Part shown: piece after piece, positions 1 to 10,600 of the stretch
Layout: every line of letters starts with the position of its first letter
Numbering within the stretch: the stretch's first letter is position 1
Virus record (IMG/VR): IMGVR_UViG_3300027987_000099
Location: 1 to 23,014 of that record
Reading direction: 5' to 3' (one strand)
DNA length: 23,014 nt
From: a virus
Notes under the pieces: generated by a model
Database searches by the model: none
What the model was told of the DNA's origin: nothing
The model's input: only the letters and a program-made list of their open reading frames with translations
Program-made: the position numbers and the translations under genes

Positions 1-148
1 CCTGTCGGACGGCAGCTATCGCTGCGTCACCGGATCCGGTTTCGATGTAGGCAGCTTCCCAGACGTCACCGAGCGGTGTGTCTTGGAGCCATGTGGGGAT
101 CAGCCACGAGTAGTCAGTGTCGGTGCCTGTGTCCTCTGTGTCTGACAT
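1..148 (-). CDS. Hypothetical phage protein, N-terminal part only
   Basis: The ATG is at 148 on the minus strand, and the reading frame runs off the left edge after 49 codons, so only the N-terminus is visible. It opens with an acidic Asp/Thr-rich stretch (MSDTEDTGTDTD), then a Trp-containing segment. The start shares a TGATG overlap with the stop of the upstream 421-residue gene, so it belongs to the same leftward virion-gene operon and is probably translationally coupled. A similar acidic, Thr-rich opening is seen in the 731-residue protein of the operon. I do not recognise a family. A structural or internal virion role is inferred from position only. Confidence 0.75.
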   Translation of the reverse strand, partial: MSDTEDTGTDTDYSWLIPTWLQDTPLGDVWEAAYIETGSGDAAIAAVRQ

Positions 149-1413
149 CAGATCGCCCTTCTCACGGAACCGCCGCCACCGGCAGCTGACATCGCCATCG
201 CCGCTTCCTGCTTCACCTTATCGACACCCTGCCTGAGCCCTTCACGACGCAGCACCTTCTGTGCCGTACCCAGATCGTTCGCTGCAAGGATCTCTTGGAA
301 CATTGGCGCAGTTTCGTCTGCGGTACGCCCCCACATCTGCTGCACCACCGACTTCCACGGTGACGCAATGTCCTGATACGTGGCGTTCGGATCGGTGTAT
401 TGCGGATACAGCGTCTGCCGCTGGTTCCGCAACATCGCTGTCAGTTCCTCTTCGGCAGCAGGGGAGTTACGCAGCTTCGTCGCCCATTGAGAGATCTGTT
501 CATCCGTGGGAGGGAAGGCAGGGCCGAGCCAACGGTCGAACATGGCACGTACCGCTTCGGTCTGATCCTCCGTGTGGACGGCATCGATCTCGTTGTCCTC
601 CATGAACTCCTGAGTCTCAGGCAGCACCGTTGTCCACCCTGACGTGACAGCCTCAACCTGGTCGGCAAGCTGACGCTGCGTCCAGTTCCCGTAGGTGTAT
701 TGCTGCGCCATGAACTCGATGAGGGCTGGGTCGTTCCCGACTGCACCCAGCTCGGAGAACATCGACTGCACGGTGAGGATGTTGTCACCGAGGGTTTGGG
801 CTGCTGTCTCTGGATCAGCCAACGCCTTCTCTGCCCATGCCCGCTGTGCAGCATTGCGTGACTGCCACCAATCGGTGCCTTGCAGCTCCCAATCCTGAAT
901 GTCACGATCCTCGATGTAGGCCGCACCGATGAGGGCGTATACCTCTGGGTCGGTGAGCCACGGCTGCACCTTCGCTGCCCGCTCCATCCGTTCCTTGAAC
1001 CCTGTCCACGGATCAAGGTCGCCTTCAGGGATCTCATTCGTGGTGCCGAACAGGATGCTGCCAGTGTCGATGATGTCTTGATCTGTCACCGTCTTGTCCG
1101 GTGTCGGGATCTCTCCGTGACCGAACGCCTTCAGGGTCTCTTCGTCGGGTACACGCCACATGGTTGCGATGGGCGGGTCGAAGGGGCCGGGGGCGTAGTA
1201 GACGATGTACCACTCGTCGCCGTTCTTCCACAGTTCCGGCTCACCGCCGAGCCCTGCGAACTTGTGTTCTGCCGTACCGATGCTTGTGTCGCCAGTGGTC
1301 GAGTTTGTGCCACCACCCGTATCGGTACCCGAGTCGTCAGGGGGCGGCGGCGGCTGTTCTGTTGGCGGGGTCTCGGTATCTTCCCCTTCTGCACCATATG
1401 GTTTGAGTGCCAT
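148..1413 (-). CDS. Putative virion-associated protein, 421 aa, function unknown
   Basis: This is a 421-residue protein in the leftward virion operon. Residues about 10-45 are a low-complexity Pro/Thr/Gly/Asp linker (PPTEQPPPPPDDSGTD) with no expected fold. The next ~80 residues are Trp/Tyr-rich, and the remainder (about 130-400) looks largely helical, with many Gln, Glu and Ala. The C-terminus has a small Gly run (AAGGGGSV) and ends in a basic tail. No signal peptide, membrane helix or catalytic motif is visible. The start is the ATG at 1413, which overlaps the stop of the wall-degrading gene in a TGATG junction, and its own stop overlaps the next start the same way. Its place beside the peptidase and the giant protein suggests an internal or tail-associated protein. 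That is inference from context. Confidence 0.8.
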   Translation of the reverse strand: MALKPYGAEGEDTETPPTEQPPPPPDDSGTDTGGGTNSTTGDTSIGTAEHKFAGLGGEPELWKNGDEWYIVYYAPGPFDPPIATMWRVPDEETLKAFGHGEIPTPDKTVTDQDIIDTGSILFGTTNEIPEGDLDPWTGFKERMERAAKVQPWLTDPEVYALIGAAYIEDRDIQDWELQGTDWWQSRNAAQRAWAEKALADPETAAQTLGDNILTVQSMFSELGAVGNDPALIEFMAQQYTYGNWTQRQLADQVEAVTSGWTTVLPETQEFMEDNEIDAVHTEDQTEAVRAMFDRWLGPAFPPTDEQISQWATKLRNSPAAEEELTAMLRNQRQTLYPQYTDPNATYQDIASPWKSVVQQMWGRTADETAPMFQEILAANDLGTAQKVLRREGLRQGVDKVKQEAAMAMSAAGGGGSVRRAI

Positions 1414-2423
1414 CAGATCGGCTCCTGTGCTTGGACACCCTGATCGTATTCAGCCGTACCGATCAAACGAGGATCCTTCCGCTCCTGACCCTCTGGCACC
1501 ATCGCCGTCGAGACACGCTGAAGCATCCCATCAAGGTTCGCACCCAACGCACCAGCACCACCGACACGATGCGTTCCCTCTGCCCTGAACCTGCCCTTCA
1601 CTTCCCTCGCCCCATCGAGATACGACTTCGGATTGACATACGAGCCGCCTTCCTTCATCGACATATGCAGATGCGGCGAGGTCGTCTTGGCTGAACCGCT
1701 GTTCCCAACGAACCCAACATGGTCGCCCTGGACGACCCGTTGCCCCTGCTTGGCTACGGCAGGCTGATCCATGTGAGCGAAGTAGTAGGTGATCCCGTCA
1801 TCGCCCAAGATCGTGACGGTGTTCCCGCCATGCTCATTCCATCCTGCACGCATGACCTTGCCAGCGATCGGGGCAACGATCGGGGTGCCCTTCTCTGCGT
1901 ACACATCGATGGCAGGGTGTGTCCTGCCACGATGGTTCTCCTTGTCGGGCATCCACGAACCGCCCGAGTATTCGTACTGCCCCGCAATCGGTGACAGCCA
2001 CCCACCCGAATACGTTTGGTTCTCCCACCGTTTCGCTGACAGCGGAACCTCGGCGTCAGCGTGACGATCCATCGCTTCCTTCATCGCCTGTTGGAAGGCG
2101 AGGATCCTCTGATTCTTGAACGATGTGCGCCCCTCCGCATAGATGCGATCCATCTCATCCTGACCGGCAATCCACGCACCCGACACGGCATCCCACGACC
2201 CGTACCGCTTGAACATCTTCGTCGCCCAATAGCCAGCAACCGCATCCTGCGCCATCGGATCAGCAGGATGAGCACCGCTGAACCCTGCCTCGGCGCTCCA
2301 CTTCTTCCAGTTCTCGAGGAGGATCCCATAGGCACCGAACGGGTGAACCCCGTCCTCTTCCGTGATGACGTTGCTGCGCCCACGGTTCAACTCTCGGAGC
2401 GCAGCGAGGTACCCACCAAGCAT
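1413..2423 (-). CDS. Virion peptidoglycan hydrolase: lysozyme-like domain plus M23 peptidase
   Basis: This 336-residue protein probably opens the cell wall during DNA entry. The N-terminal ~95 residues resemble a lytic transglycosylase/lysozyme-like fold: a GAYGI motif at 30-34, then YGSWDAVSGAWIAG at 74-87. The usual catalytic Glu just before GAYG is unclear, with E11, E22 and E23 as candidates. After a linker, residues about 145-270 match M23 (lysostaphin/LytM-type) zinc endopeptidases. H169 and D173 (HPAID), H217 (FAHMD) and H251/H253 (HLH) are the expected zinc and catalytic positions. There is no signal peptide, as expected for a virion-packaged enzyme rather than a secreted one. The ATG at 2423 overlaps the preceding stop, and an in-frame stop lies about 50 nt upstream, so the domain cannot be much longer. 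The M23 assignment is firm and the lysozyme-like part is moderate. Confidence 0.88.
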   Translation of the reverse strand: MLGGYLAALRELNRGRSNVITEEDGVHPFGAYGILLENWKKWSAEAGFSGAHPADPMAQDAVAGYWATKMFKRYGSWDAVSGAWIAGQDEMDRIYAEGRTSFKNQRILAFQQAMKEAMDRHADAEVPLSAKRWENQTYSGGWLSPIAGQYEYSGGSWMPDKENHRGRTHPAIDVYAEKGTPIVAPIAGKVMRAGWNEHGGNTVTILGDDGITYYFAHMDQPAVAKQGQRVVQGDHVGFVGNSGSAKTTSPHLHMSMKEGGSYVNPKSYLDGAREVKGRFRAEGTHRVGGAGALGANLDGMLQRVSTAMVPEGQERKDPRLIGTAEYDQGVQAQEPI

Positions 2424-4618
2424 CAGATGCTCCCCGCAATCTTGTTCAGCGAAGTGAACAGACCGCTGCTCTTACGCTGCGACAGGTTCGCCCGTTCACG
2501 GTGCTGGATCTCACCAGCGAACTGATCCTCGAACAGCTCATCGAATCGTGCCATCGCATCGACACCTTGCACCGTACCTGCCGACTGATCTTCGCCTGTC
2601 TCCCACTCCCTCGCACGAGCGGCATTCTCCTGACGGGCAGCCTGCGTCTGTGCTTCCCACTGATCCTTGTCAAGCGCAGCGAGATGATCGACGTACATCT
2701 GCAACTCTGCCGACGATGCACGCCGACCAAGCCGAGCCTCGAACGTCTGCTTCGTCGTCTGGGCAAGGGTGGCGTAATCAGGTGCGAGATAGGCCGGTGT
2801 CACGAAGTTGGCGTAAGGATTGGCGTCGTCCTCCGGGTTGTCCTCCAACCATGCCTGATACACACGGATCTCTTCTTGAAGCTGATCTTCCCACGTGTTC
2901 CCGTTGGCGTTCGCCAGCGCCATGATCTGTGTCATGGCAGTCATCGTGAACCCATCACGCTGCCCAGGGTGGAAGCCTTGTTCCGTGAGGTCGAGGAGAC
3001 CGGCGAGGGCAGCCTGTTCTTGGAACCACGAGATCTTGTCTACGCCCCACCCTGCCAGCAGCTCGTCGTAGTCACGCTGGTAGTAGCGGGGCTCGTAGGT
3101 GTCGAGTCGATCTTCACGGTACGGCTCGTTGCGGAACGCATCGGTCGGGTGCATCCCCGATCGGGGTGTCGTGACGGTCGGCACAACACCGAGGCGTGGG
3201 GGAAGCTCACCGATGACACCGCCCCGAGCCTTCCGTGCCGCATCCATGCGGGCATAGTGGGCTTCAAGCTGGTTCTCGATGTCCTCTGCGGTGAGGACAC
3301 GGTTCTCTCGCTGTGCCGTTTCGGGATCATCGAGGACTCCGGTGAATCCGAGATCCTGAGCTTCCTGCTCATCGTTCACCATGTTGGTGTTCACGGCAGG
3401 ACGCACCCACGTTCCCGTCGTAGGGTCGTAGGTGCCACGAGTACCGGCATAGGTGCGTTCAGCCGCAACCGTCTTGCCGGTGTTCAGCGGAGGCTTCCAC
3501 TGTCCATCGGTCGGGTCGTACCATTTGCGGAGAGGATGCCCAAGAGTCGTTTGCTTCGTTGGGTCATAGTCATACCCCCCATACTTGGCGTCCTGCTCCT
3601 GGTACCACTCTTCCTGCGTCACATCACCAAGCGATTGACCTGACAACTGTTGCATTGCCTGAAGCAAGGCGTATGCCATCTCGGGGTCGTACTCGCCCTT
3701 CTCGACGGCACGAGTCAGGTCAGCGGTCACGGATTCTGTTGCTGCGCTGTCGTTCTGTGCCTGAGCAATGACGTAGTTCGTCATCAGCACTCCGGCTGAA
3801 GTTGCAAACCCCGCAACACGAGCTCGCCCGATACCGGAATAGAACCCCTTGCCCAAGTCCATGAGGATCGGGGCACTCTTCGTTCCCGCCTGAACAGCAG
3901 TTTCGGTGCTCTTCAACCACCTCGCAAATCGTGGCCCCATCTTTGCCCCGCCGCCAGCCATGAATGCAATGGCAATATCAGGCCCCCAGTCGCCCAAGAA
4001 GTTGATCTTCTGTTCAGCCCTCTGCATCCCCTCGCTCTTGTTGCCGCCGTTCAACGCAGCGTCGAAGAGGGAGAGCGCACCCTTCTCCTCGTAATCCCAA
4101 TCCCCCCACGGTGGGCCGGTGAACATCCTGCCCTTGTCGAAGTCGATCTGCTTCTTCGAGACCTCAGACAGACGGTCGTTCATCCGACCGCCATAGCTGT
4201 TGTCCGAGATGATCCCGGTGTCCTCACCATTGATGCGGGGCCACCCGACAGCGTTCTCGCCCGAACCGACGAACCACTCGTAGAGCTTGTCGTTGCCGAT
4301 CAGTTTCTTACCGGCCTCGAGAGCGTCTTTGTCGTTCGCTCCCCACGCTGCGATCACGATGACATCATCAGTGATCTGAGACATATCGCCCCTGTCGAGA
4401 GCGTCGTTGAGTTGGAGCCACGAGTTGATGATCATCACGAACCGGACTTCCTCAGTCAGCTCGTACCACTTGTAGACAAACGGCTTCAGCGAATGATCGC
4501 CCCACCCAGGCCACTGTCGGTCGTATGGGTCGCCATACGGATCAGGGTTCTCCTCCTCGGTGGGAACCTGTGCCTGATCCGGTGGGAGGGTCGTTCCGGT
4601 AGTCGTTGTGTCGCTCAT
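2423..4618 (-). CDS. Large putative internal virion protein, 731 aa
   Basis: This 731-residue protein lies between the giant protein and the wall hydrolase. Its first ~40 residues are Thr/Pro/Glu-rich. Two apolar segments, at about 211-228 (WGPDIAIAFMAGGG) and 266-286 (ARVAGFATSAGVLMTNYVIA), could interact with membrane, which would suit an ejected pore or channel protein. A short imperfect repeat sits in the middle: YDPTDGQWKPPLNT at 367-380 and YDPTTGTWVRPAVNT at 397-411. The C-terminal third (about 520-700) is helical and Gln/Glu/Ala-rich, followed by a basic end. No enzymatic motif is visible. Both boundaries are TGATG stop/start overlaps. By analogy with podovirus internal core proteins, it may be ejected with the DNA. 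That role is inferred from size, composition and neighbours. Confidence 0.85.
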   Translation of the reverse strand: MSDTTTTGTTLPPDQAQVPTEEENPDPYGDPYDRQWPGWGDHSLKPFVYKWYELTEEVRFVMIINSWLQLNDALDRGDMSQITDDVIVIAAWGANDKDALEAGKKLIGNDKLYEWFVGSGENAVGWPRINGEDTGIISDNSYGGRMNDRLSEVSKKQIDFDKGRMFTGPPWGDWDYEEKGALSLFDAALNGGNKSEGMQRAEQKINFLGDWGPDIAIAFMAGGGAKMGPRFARWLKSTETAVQAGTKSAPILMDLGKGFYSGIGRARVAGFATSAGVLMTNYVIAQAQNDSAATESVTADLTRAVEKGEYDPEMAYALLQAMQQLSGQSLGDVTQEEWYQEQDAKYGGYDYDPTKQTTLGHPLRKWYDPTDGQWKPPLNTGKTVAAERTYAGTRGTYDPTTGTWVRPAVNTNMVNDEQEAQDLGFTGVLDDPETAQRENRVLTAEDIENQLEAHYARMDAARKARGGVIGELPPRLGVVPTVTTPRSGMHPTDAFRNEPYREDRLDTYEPRYYQRDYDELLAGWGVDKISWFQEQAALAGLLDLTEQGFHPGQRDGFTMTAMTQIMALANANGNTWEDQLQEEIRVYQAWLEDNPEDDANPYANFVTPAYLAPDYATLAQTTKQTFEARLGRRASSAELQMYVDHLAALDKDQWEAQTQAARQENAARAREWETGEDQSAGTVQGVDAMARFDELFEDQFAGEIQHRERANLSQRKSSGLFTSLNKIAGSI

Positions 4619-7600
4619 CAGAAATCAATCCCTGTCGGAAGCGTCGGGTACAGCTCAAGCTCTGGCGCAAACTCTTGACCGATCCATTCCCAATCCTTCG
4701 CCAAAGGGTCGATGATGCGAGTCACGATGAACGTAGCGTAATCCCTCGCATGCGGGTCGGTAAGTGATTCGATGTACGCCTCCGAATCCTCGATCAACAT
4801 CCTCATGTATTCCTTCGCCTCTGGCGACTCGGCACGCTGCCACCAGACAGGTGAGCCGGTCTGGTTCTCACGCCCCATCGAAATCGTTTCGAGGGTGCGG
4901 AACCAACGGGTGAAGGTTTCGGCTACCTGAGCAAGTGCCGGTTCGTGTTCACGGTACGCATCGTTCGCTTTCGTGCCGGGGGTGCCGATGTCCTCGATCT
5001 CCTTCAGGAGATGGTTCGTCGTCACCGACTGGCGTTCACCGACCACCGCTCCACTGTTCTCGGATTCGACAGGCGGGAACTGCGTCATGATGATCGCACG
5101 GTTGTTCCGGTGGATCCGCATGAGCTGATCCTTCTTGATCTGGTACTCGGGATCGTTCTCCCATCCCCGACCGTAGGTGAGGCGCAACTGCTCGATCTGC
5201 TTCTCCAACATGGCGTCCTGATAGCGCAGCATCTCGTAGCCCTGTGACCGCTGGATGCGTTGCATGATCGTGGCAGGGTCGTTCTTCTCACGAATCGTCG
5301 GCCCCTCGACACCATCGATCATCACCCGATCAGTGAACTGATCCTGCCATGCACGATGCGAATACACCTCTTCGCCTATCGGTACTGCAAAGCCTGCCGT
5401 GTACGGCGACACTTCCTCCAACCACGGATTCGCTGCGGCGTAGTTGACGTAATCCCATGTGGCAGGACGCTGCACAACACCGGACGACATTCCCTGCAAC
5501 ACGACAGGGTTCACCCCGTAGCGTTCCACCATGTAGAGCGCAGCTTCCGATTCGCCCCACAACTCACGAGCGTGCCGGTACTCGTTCGACATCGAGATGA
5601 GCGACAACACTTGCTGCCCGCCTGGTGCCTTCGGGTTGATGTCCTTGACGATGGTGGGCTGATACTGCGGCTGCCCCGGCATGAAGAACGAGTCGAACAG
5701 TCGAGCGATCGACAGCCAAGTTCCGGCAGTTTGGGCAACCTCCCACGCCTTCCGCATCCCCTCTGGATCCCACGACTGATAGCGAGGGTCGCCTGATGTC
5801 AGCATCGCCTCGAAGATCCTCATCTTCGTGTTGCCGTACACCTCACGGTTCGATTCCTCCGTGATGATGGCGAGCATGCGCCTGATCGGGGTCGGCATGA
5901 AGGTCGTGGCTGCGTCCATCACACTCGTAGGACGCCCCGGCTGGAAGGCATCAGCACCGCCGTAGGCCGCCCAGTTCACCAGCGAACGGAGGGCAGGCAT
6001 CTTGTCGAGGGTCGGCTGCGCCATCCGTGCCGAGAGCTGCACCAGCGGCGACATCGATGGGCCTGCTATGCCACGAGCAGTCGGGTCGATGAACATCAGC
6101 GACGACATCGGCATCTGCGAGTTGAGACCGAACGGCTGCCCGTCACCGATCGGGGCGAGCCCTGCAAGTCCAGGCCAGTTCATCACTTCCTCACCAAACT
6201 CGTTGGTGGACAAGAAGCCGGACTGACGGCCGGCAGCCATCGCTGTCTGCAAGCGGCGCACGTTCCGGTACGGCTGGGAGCCTGAGTAGCGGGGGTTCAT
6301 GATCTTCGCCCACCGTGACAGCACCTCGTACCACGCATCTCCGAACGGGAACAGAAGTCGGGAGGCGTCAGCCGTGTTCGACTTCGTAGCAAGGTCGTAG
6401 AACAGGTCTTTGGTTTCCTCGATGGCTGCGTACTTCGATCCTTGAAGGATGTTCTCAAGCTGATCGGCAAGCTGTTTCTCAGCGTCGGTTCCCTGATACG
6501 CCTTCCCAAAGACCTTGCGTGGGCCGCCCGTTTCGCCCCATCGTGCTCGGTAGTTCTCGACGTTGAAGAACCGTTGCACCGCATCAGCACGCTGTGCTTG
6601 CGGTACTTGGGAGAAGTCGTGGTCGAGGATCACCTGACGGAGCGTCGTTGCCTGATCGACTGCTTCATCGATCATGTTCTCAAGCTGGGTGAGGGTCAGG
6701 TTCTCACGCTGGAAGTTCAGATACTTGCTCGTTCCGTGGTTCTCCTGCGAGTACGTTCGCACCTTCTCATAGAGAGCATCGATCTCGTCTACGAGATGCG
6801 GGTACGTTTCGATTGCTTCATCGATGGTGCCGAAGTCATGGAGGCGGTTCTGCCACTTCTCCAACCCGACACGCCATGTGAGCGGCATTTCGGGCATCGC
6901 ACCCTTCGGTCGGATCTTCCCGATCTGTCCGGTGAAGTTCTGCCTGATCGAGTCGATCCCGACCTCGATGTTGTGGATGTCGTTGAACACCGTGTCACGG
7001 AACTTGTAGAACGCCTCATCGATCTGTGCCTGTGTGAGCGGCGCATCGAAGTCATCGATCCCCAAGATGTGATGCGTCATATCGTCTACGGAGGGGAACG
7101 GATGCCCGTAAGCATCCGTCCATGCGTACCACGCATCACCCACAACACGGTCGTAGTAGACGAACGTGAGGTGGTTGAACTCCTCCACCGACATTGGAAT
7201 TGATGGGCGCCTCGCCAGTCCAGGCAGCGGGTAGTGGTTCCACATTGCCTCGTACAGCGACCCGATGAAGTTGCGAAGGTCAGGCGATGCGTACAGCTCG
7301 GCGTAGTTGTACGACAGGATCTCACCATCGGGATGATTCGACGTGAGCCCTCGTGTGTACGCCGCAGATTGGTGTTCGATGAACTCCTGCAAGCCGGTCT
7401 CGAAGTCATTGAGGGTGGGATACCCCGCAGGAGTCTCAAGGTCTTGGAACAGCCCTCGCTTCGGCGTTCCCGGTTCGTGATCGATCACTGATTCCATGAA
7501 GGCACGGAACCGATCTTTCTCAGTTCGGGAAAGAATCTCACCGAGAGGCATTCCTGTGAACCGATCCGACTCCCTCCACGCAACGGGAACCGGCTCGAAG

Positions 7601-10600
7601 TAGGTATCGAGAAACATCGCTGCGTCACCAATGGCATGCTCTGATCGGGGCATCACGCCTTCGGAGACCAGCTTCTCGAACATATCGTGTTGGAGGACGG
7701 CAATCGGTCGGACTCCCCCTTGAGACACGACGATCTCTGCGGGGCGCCCTGACCGATGCTGATAGAGACTCCGCACCTTCTCCGCTTCAATATCAGGCAG
7801 CGAGAACTTCCTAGCGAAGTGCTCAACGAAACCGCTCTCAGTAAACGGGATGGAGGTACCGGCGTGAAAGCCCCGACCGTCCGTGTACCTCTCCATGATG
7901 TAGCCGAGTTTGCGGCGAGCATCCCAACCACCCTCACTGGCGTAGTGGCGCAGGGCATCCTCAACGTGCGGTGGTGCCGTCAGCCAGTCGATGTGGTGCT
8001 CGATCTCGTCAAGCATCAGCGTCTTGAGTTCAGACGGCGTGTGATCGAGGACGTCGGTTGCCATTCCGGTTTCTGTGTTGAACCGTGACCTAGCACGCTG
8101 TTCGATCCAGTCGAGGGCTTCGTTCAGCAACCTCGCCTGATCGTCATCAAGGACACCAAGCATGTCGCCCACCAGACGATTCTCTATCTCGATGTACGAC
8201 CGCTGCGCTACGGCGTTCCATTCGTCCTCAAGCCCCTCGATGTGGTCGAGACCCCACTTGGAGAGCGCTTCGTGCTGTTCGGCATCGCCAACGATTTCCA
8301 TGTAGGAGCGCATCGATGGCGGTAGATCACGAGGGTCGAAGATCAGGACGACGTTCTGGTGGGGCGCACCCATGCCGGTGTATCCGCTTGGGCGGGTCGC
8401 ATCCCACGAGATGCCGCCACCTGTCTTTGGCTCGAAGGCAAGCGACGGATCATCTGCCATGCGCTGCCCCAGATGGAACGCCACCCGTTCACGTTCGATC
8501 TCGTCAAGGCGGGCAAGCAACTCTGCCCGTCGAGTGTCATCGATGACACCAAAGGTGTCGGTACCTTGATCCAGCAGTTTCTGCAACATGCGTTCCTCAC
8601 CCATGAGGCGAGTGAGTTGCGTCTGGTACTTCGATGATCCGTGGAAGGTGAGCAGGTTGTTCTCCAGCACGCCTGCCTGCCCATACGCCTGAATCCCTCG
8701 CCGCTGTCCACGGCGAAGCTCCAACAAGCCGAGGTCGTTCATCACTTCCCAGAAGGCAGGCGTCGTCCACGAGCTGCCGTCACCGATTTCGACCTTCAGG
8801 TACCGTGCCGGTTCTGTGTCGTATGCCGACATCGGCGGTTCGATGATCCCCTCCGGTGTCACGTTCGCAACGGTGGCAGGATCGGGCGGTTCGAGGCTGC
8901 GGACAGGGGGCAGCTCGTCAAGGCCGAGCTCGTCAAGGGCACGCTTCACGCCAGAGTCGAAGATCTCCTTGAAGGCTGGGTTCGCTGCGGCGTAGTCATC
9001 GATGACCTTCCGTACCTCTGCGGGGGAGTAGACATACGAGATGGCGACGTTGCGTCCGAACGCCTGAGCGAAGTGGGGAGATCGGTTGAGTTTCGCTGAC
9101 GGCACGGCGTTGAACCCACGGAAGAAACCATCCATCGCCCTGTTGTAGAAGTTGGTGCCTCGTGCCTTCCTCACCAGCTCGTCCTTCGGCACCTGAACGT
9201 GGAACCCGCTCATCTCGATGCCACGGTTCTCGTAGGCGAGGCGCACCTTGTTGTCGAGCGCACGCACCTGATCGAACGTCATATCTTCGACAAACTCGAT
9301 GTCGTCAAGGGTGCCCTGGTGGATCAGTTGCCTGAAGTCGGCGTTGCCGTGATCGACCACATGGACGACTTTGCGTTGCGCCTCGAGAGCATCGATGTCG
9401 TATTTCGCTGCAACAGCAGCAGCCTGTTCAAGTTCTTTGCGGTTCAGTCGGGTGAGGGGTCGTTGCCCTGTCTTGTTCTCGATGAAGTCAGCGAGCCGCT
9501 TCTTGTTCGGGAACGCCTCTGGGCTTGTGTCGGAGAAGGCATATCTGCGCCTGCCGTCAGAACCGAACCACACGCCTTTCGGGTGGTCGGGTGTGATCTC
9601 CTTGTAGATGCCCGATCCCCCAGACATCTCTGCGATCTTCAACTCAACGACATCGATGTATTCGTTGAGGATCCGTGGGGTGGCGATCTTCTCCAGCGTG
9701 TCGCCCTTCTTGGCTTGCGATGCGACCTCACGGAGAATCTGCTTCCCTTCCTCAGTGCGGAAGTATTGGCGAGCGGCATCGGGGCCGTGCTCAGCGATGT
9801 ATCTCCCGATCCGGTCGTTGTGGATGATGAGGTAGTCACGAGTCATCCCCGCCCACCCAAGCTCAGGGTTCTGCCCGATGTTCACGACCGTCCAATCGGC
9901 TTTCGCTGCGTCGAACACGTCGCCGGTCTTGAGGTCACGGAGCATGGCTGCGCCAAGCCCGTCTTTCTGAAGCACCGCCGCAAGGGTGATGTCGTCACCC
10001 GGAAGAATGAAGTCCATGTTGTTCGTCATCATCGAGAAGTAATCCATCGGGTGACGGAACATATTCGAGTAGCCCATTGCCCCCATACGCAGATGCTCTT
10101 CAGGGAGGATGCGGAGCGCCCAACCGACACGGAACAGGGCGAAGTCACGCCACACACCGAACGCCAGATCAGCAGCCCTCATCGGCGTTGACGACTGCAA
10201 TCCGAGAGCGAGGTACGGGTACTTCTCTGTGTCCTTGACCGCTTTCCAGATGGCACGCCTCGCACCCTCGTACACCCACCGTTGACCGGACGACATGCGG
10301 CGAAGCTGCCGCACGTTCGGGATCCCGATGGTGGAGCTTGCGAACTGCGCTTCGAGCATGGCGCCGTGCTGGGTTTGGAGCACCGGCCCTTCCATGTTGG
10401 CGACGTATCGCTTCCCGTTCCACCACAACTGTCGTGCTCGACCCGTCGTCGGGTTTACGGCATAGATGTGGTTCATCTCCGTGGCGTCGCCCCACTGCTT
10501 CAGGATCTGCTCGGTCTGGAACGCAACCTCTGCCTCGTCGCCGTGGAGCCTCGCCTTCTCAACGATGGCGTCACGCAGCTCCTCGTATACCCGACGCAGC

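Noticed and set aside
2501-3643. 380-aa plus-strand frame opposite the 731-aa gene, and similar long frames at 9199-10191, 10282-11154 and 14645-15493
   Set aside because: These are antisense shadows of long GC-rich genes. They lack plausible ribosome sites and have Arg/Leu/His/Val-rich compositions typical of shadow frames.
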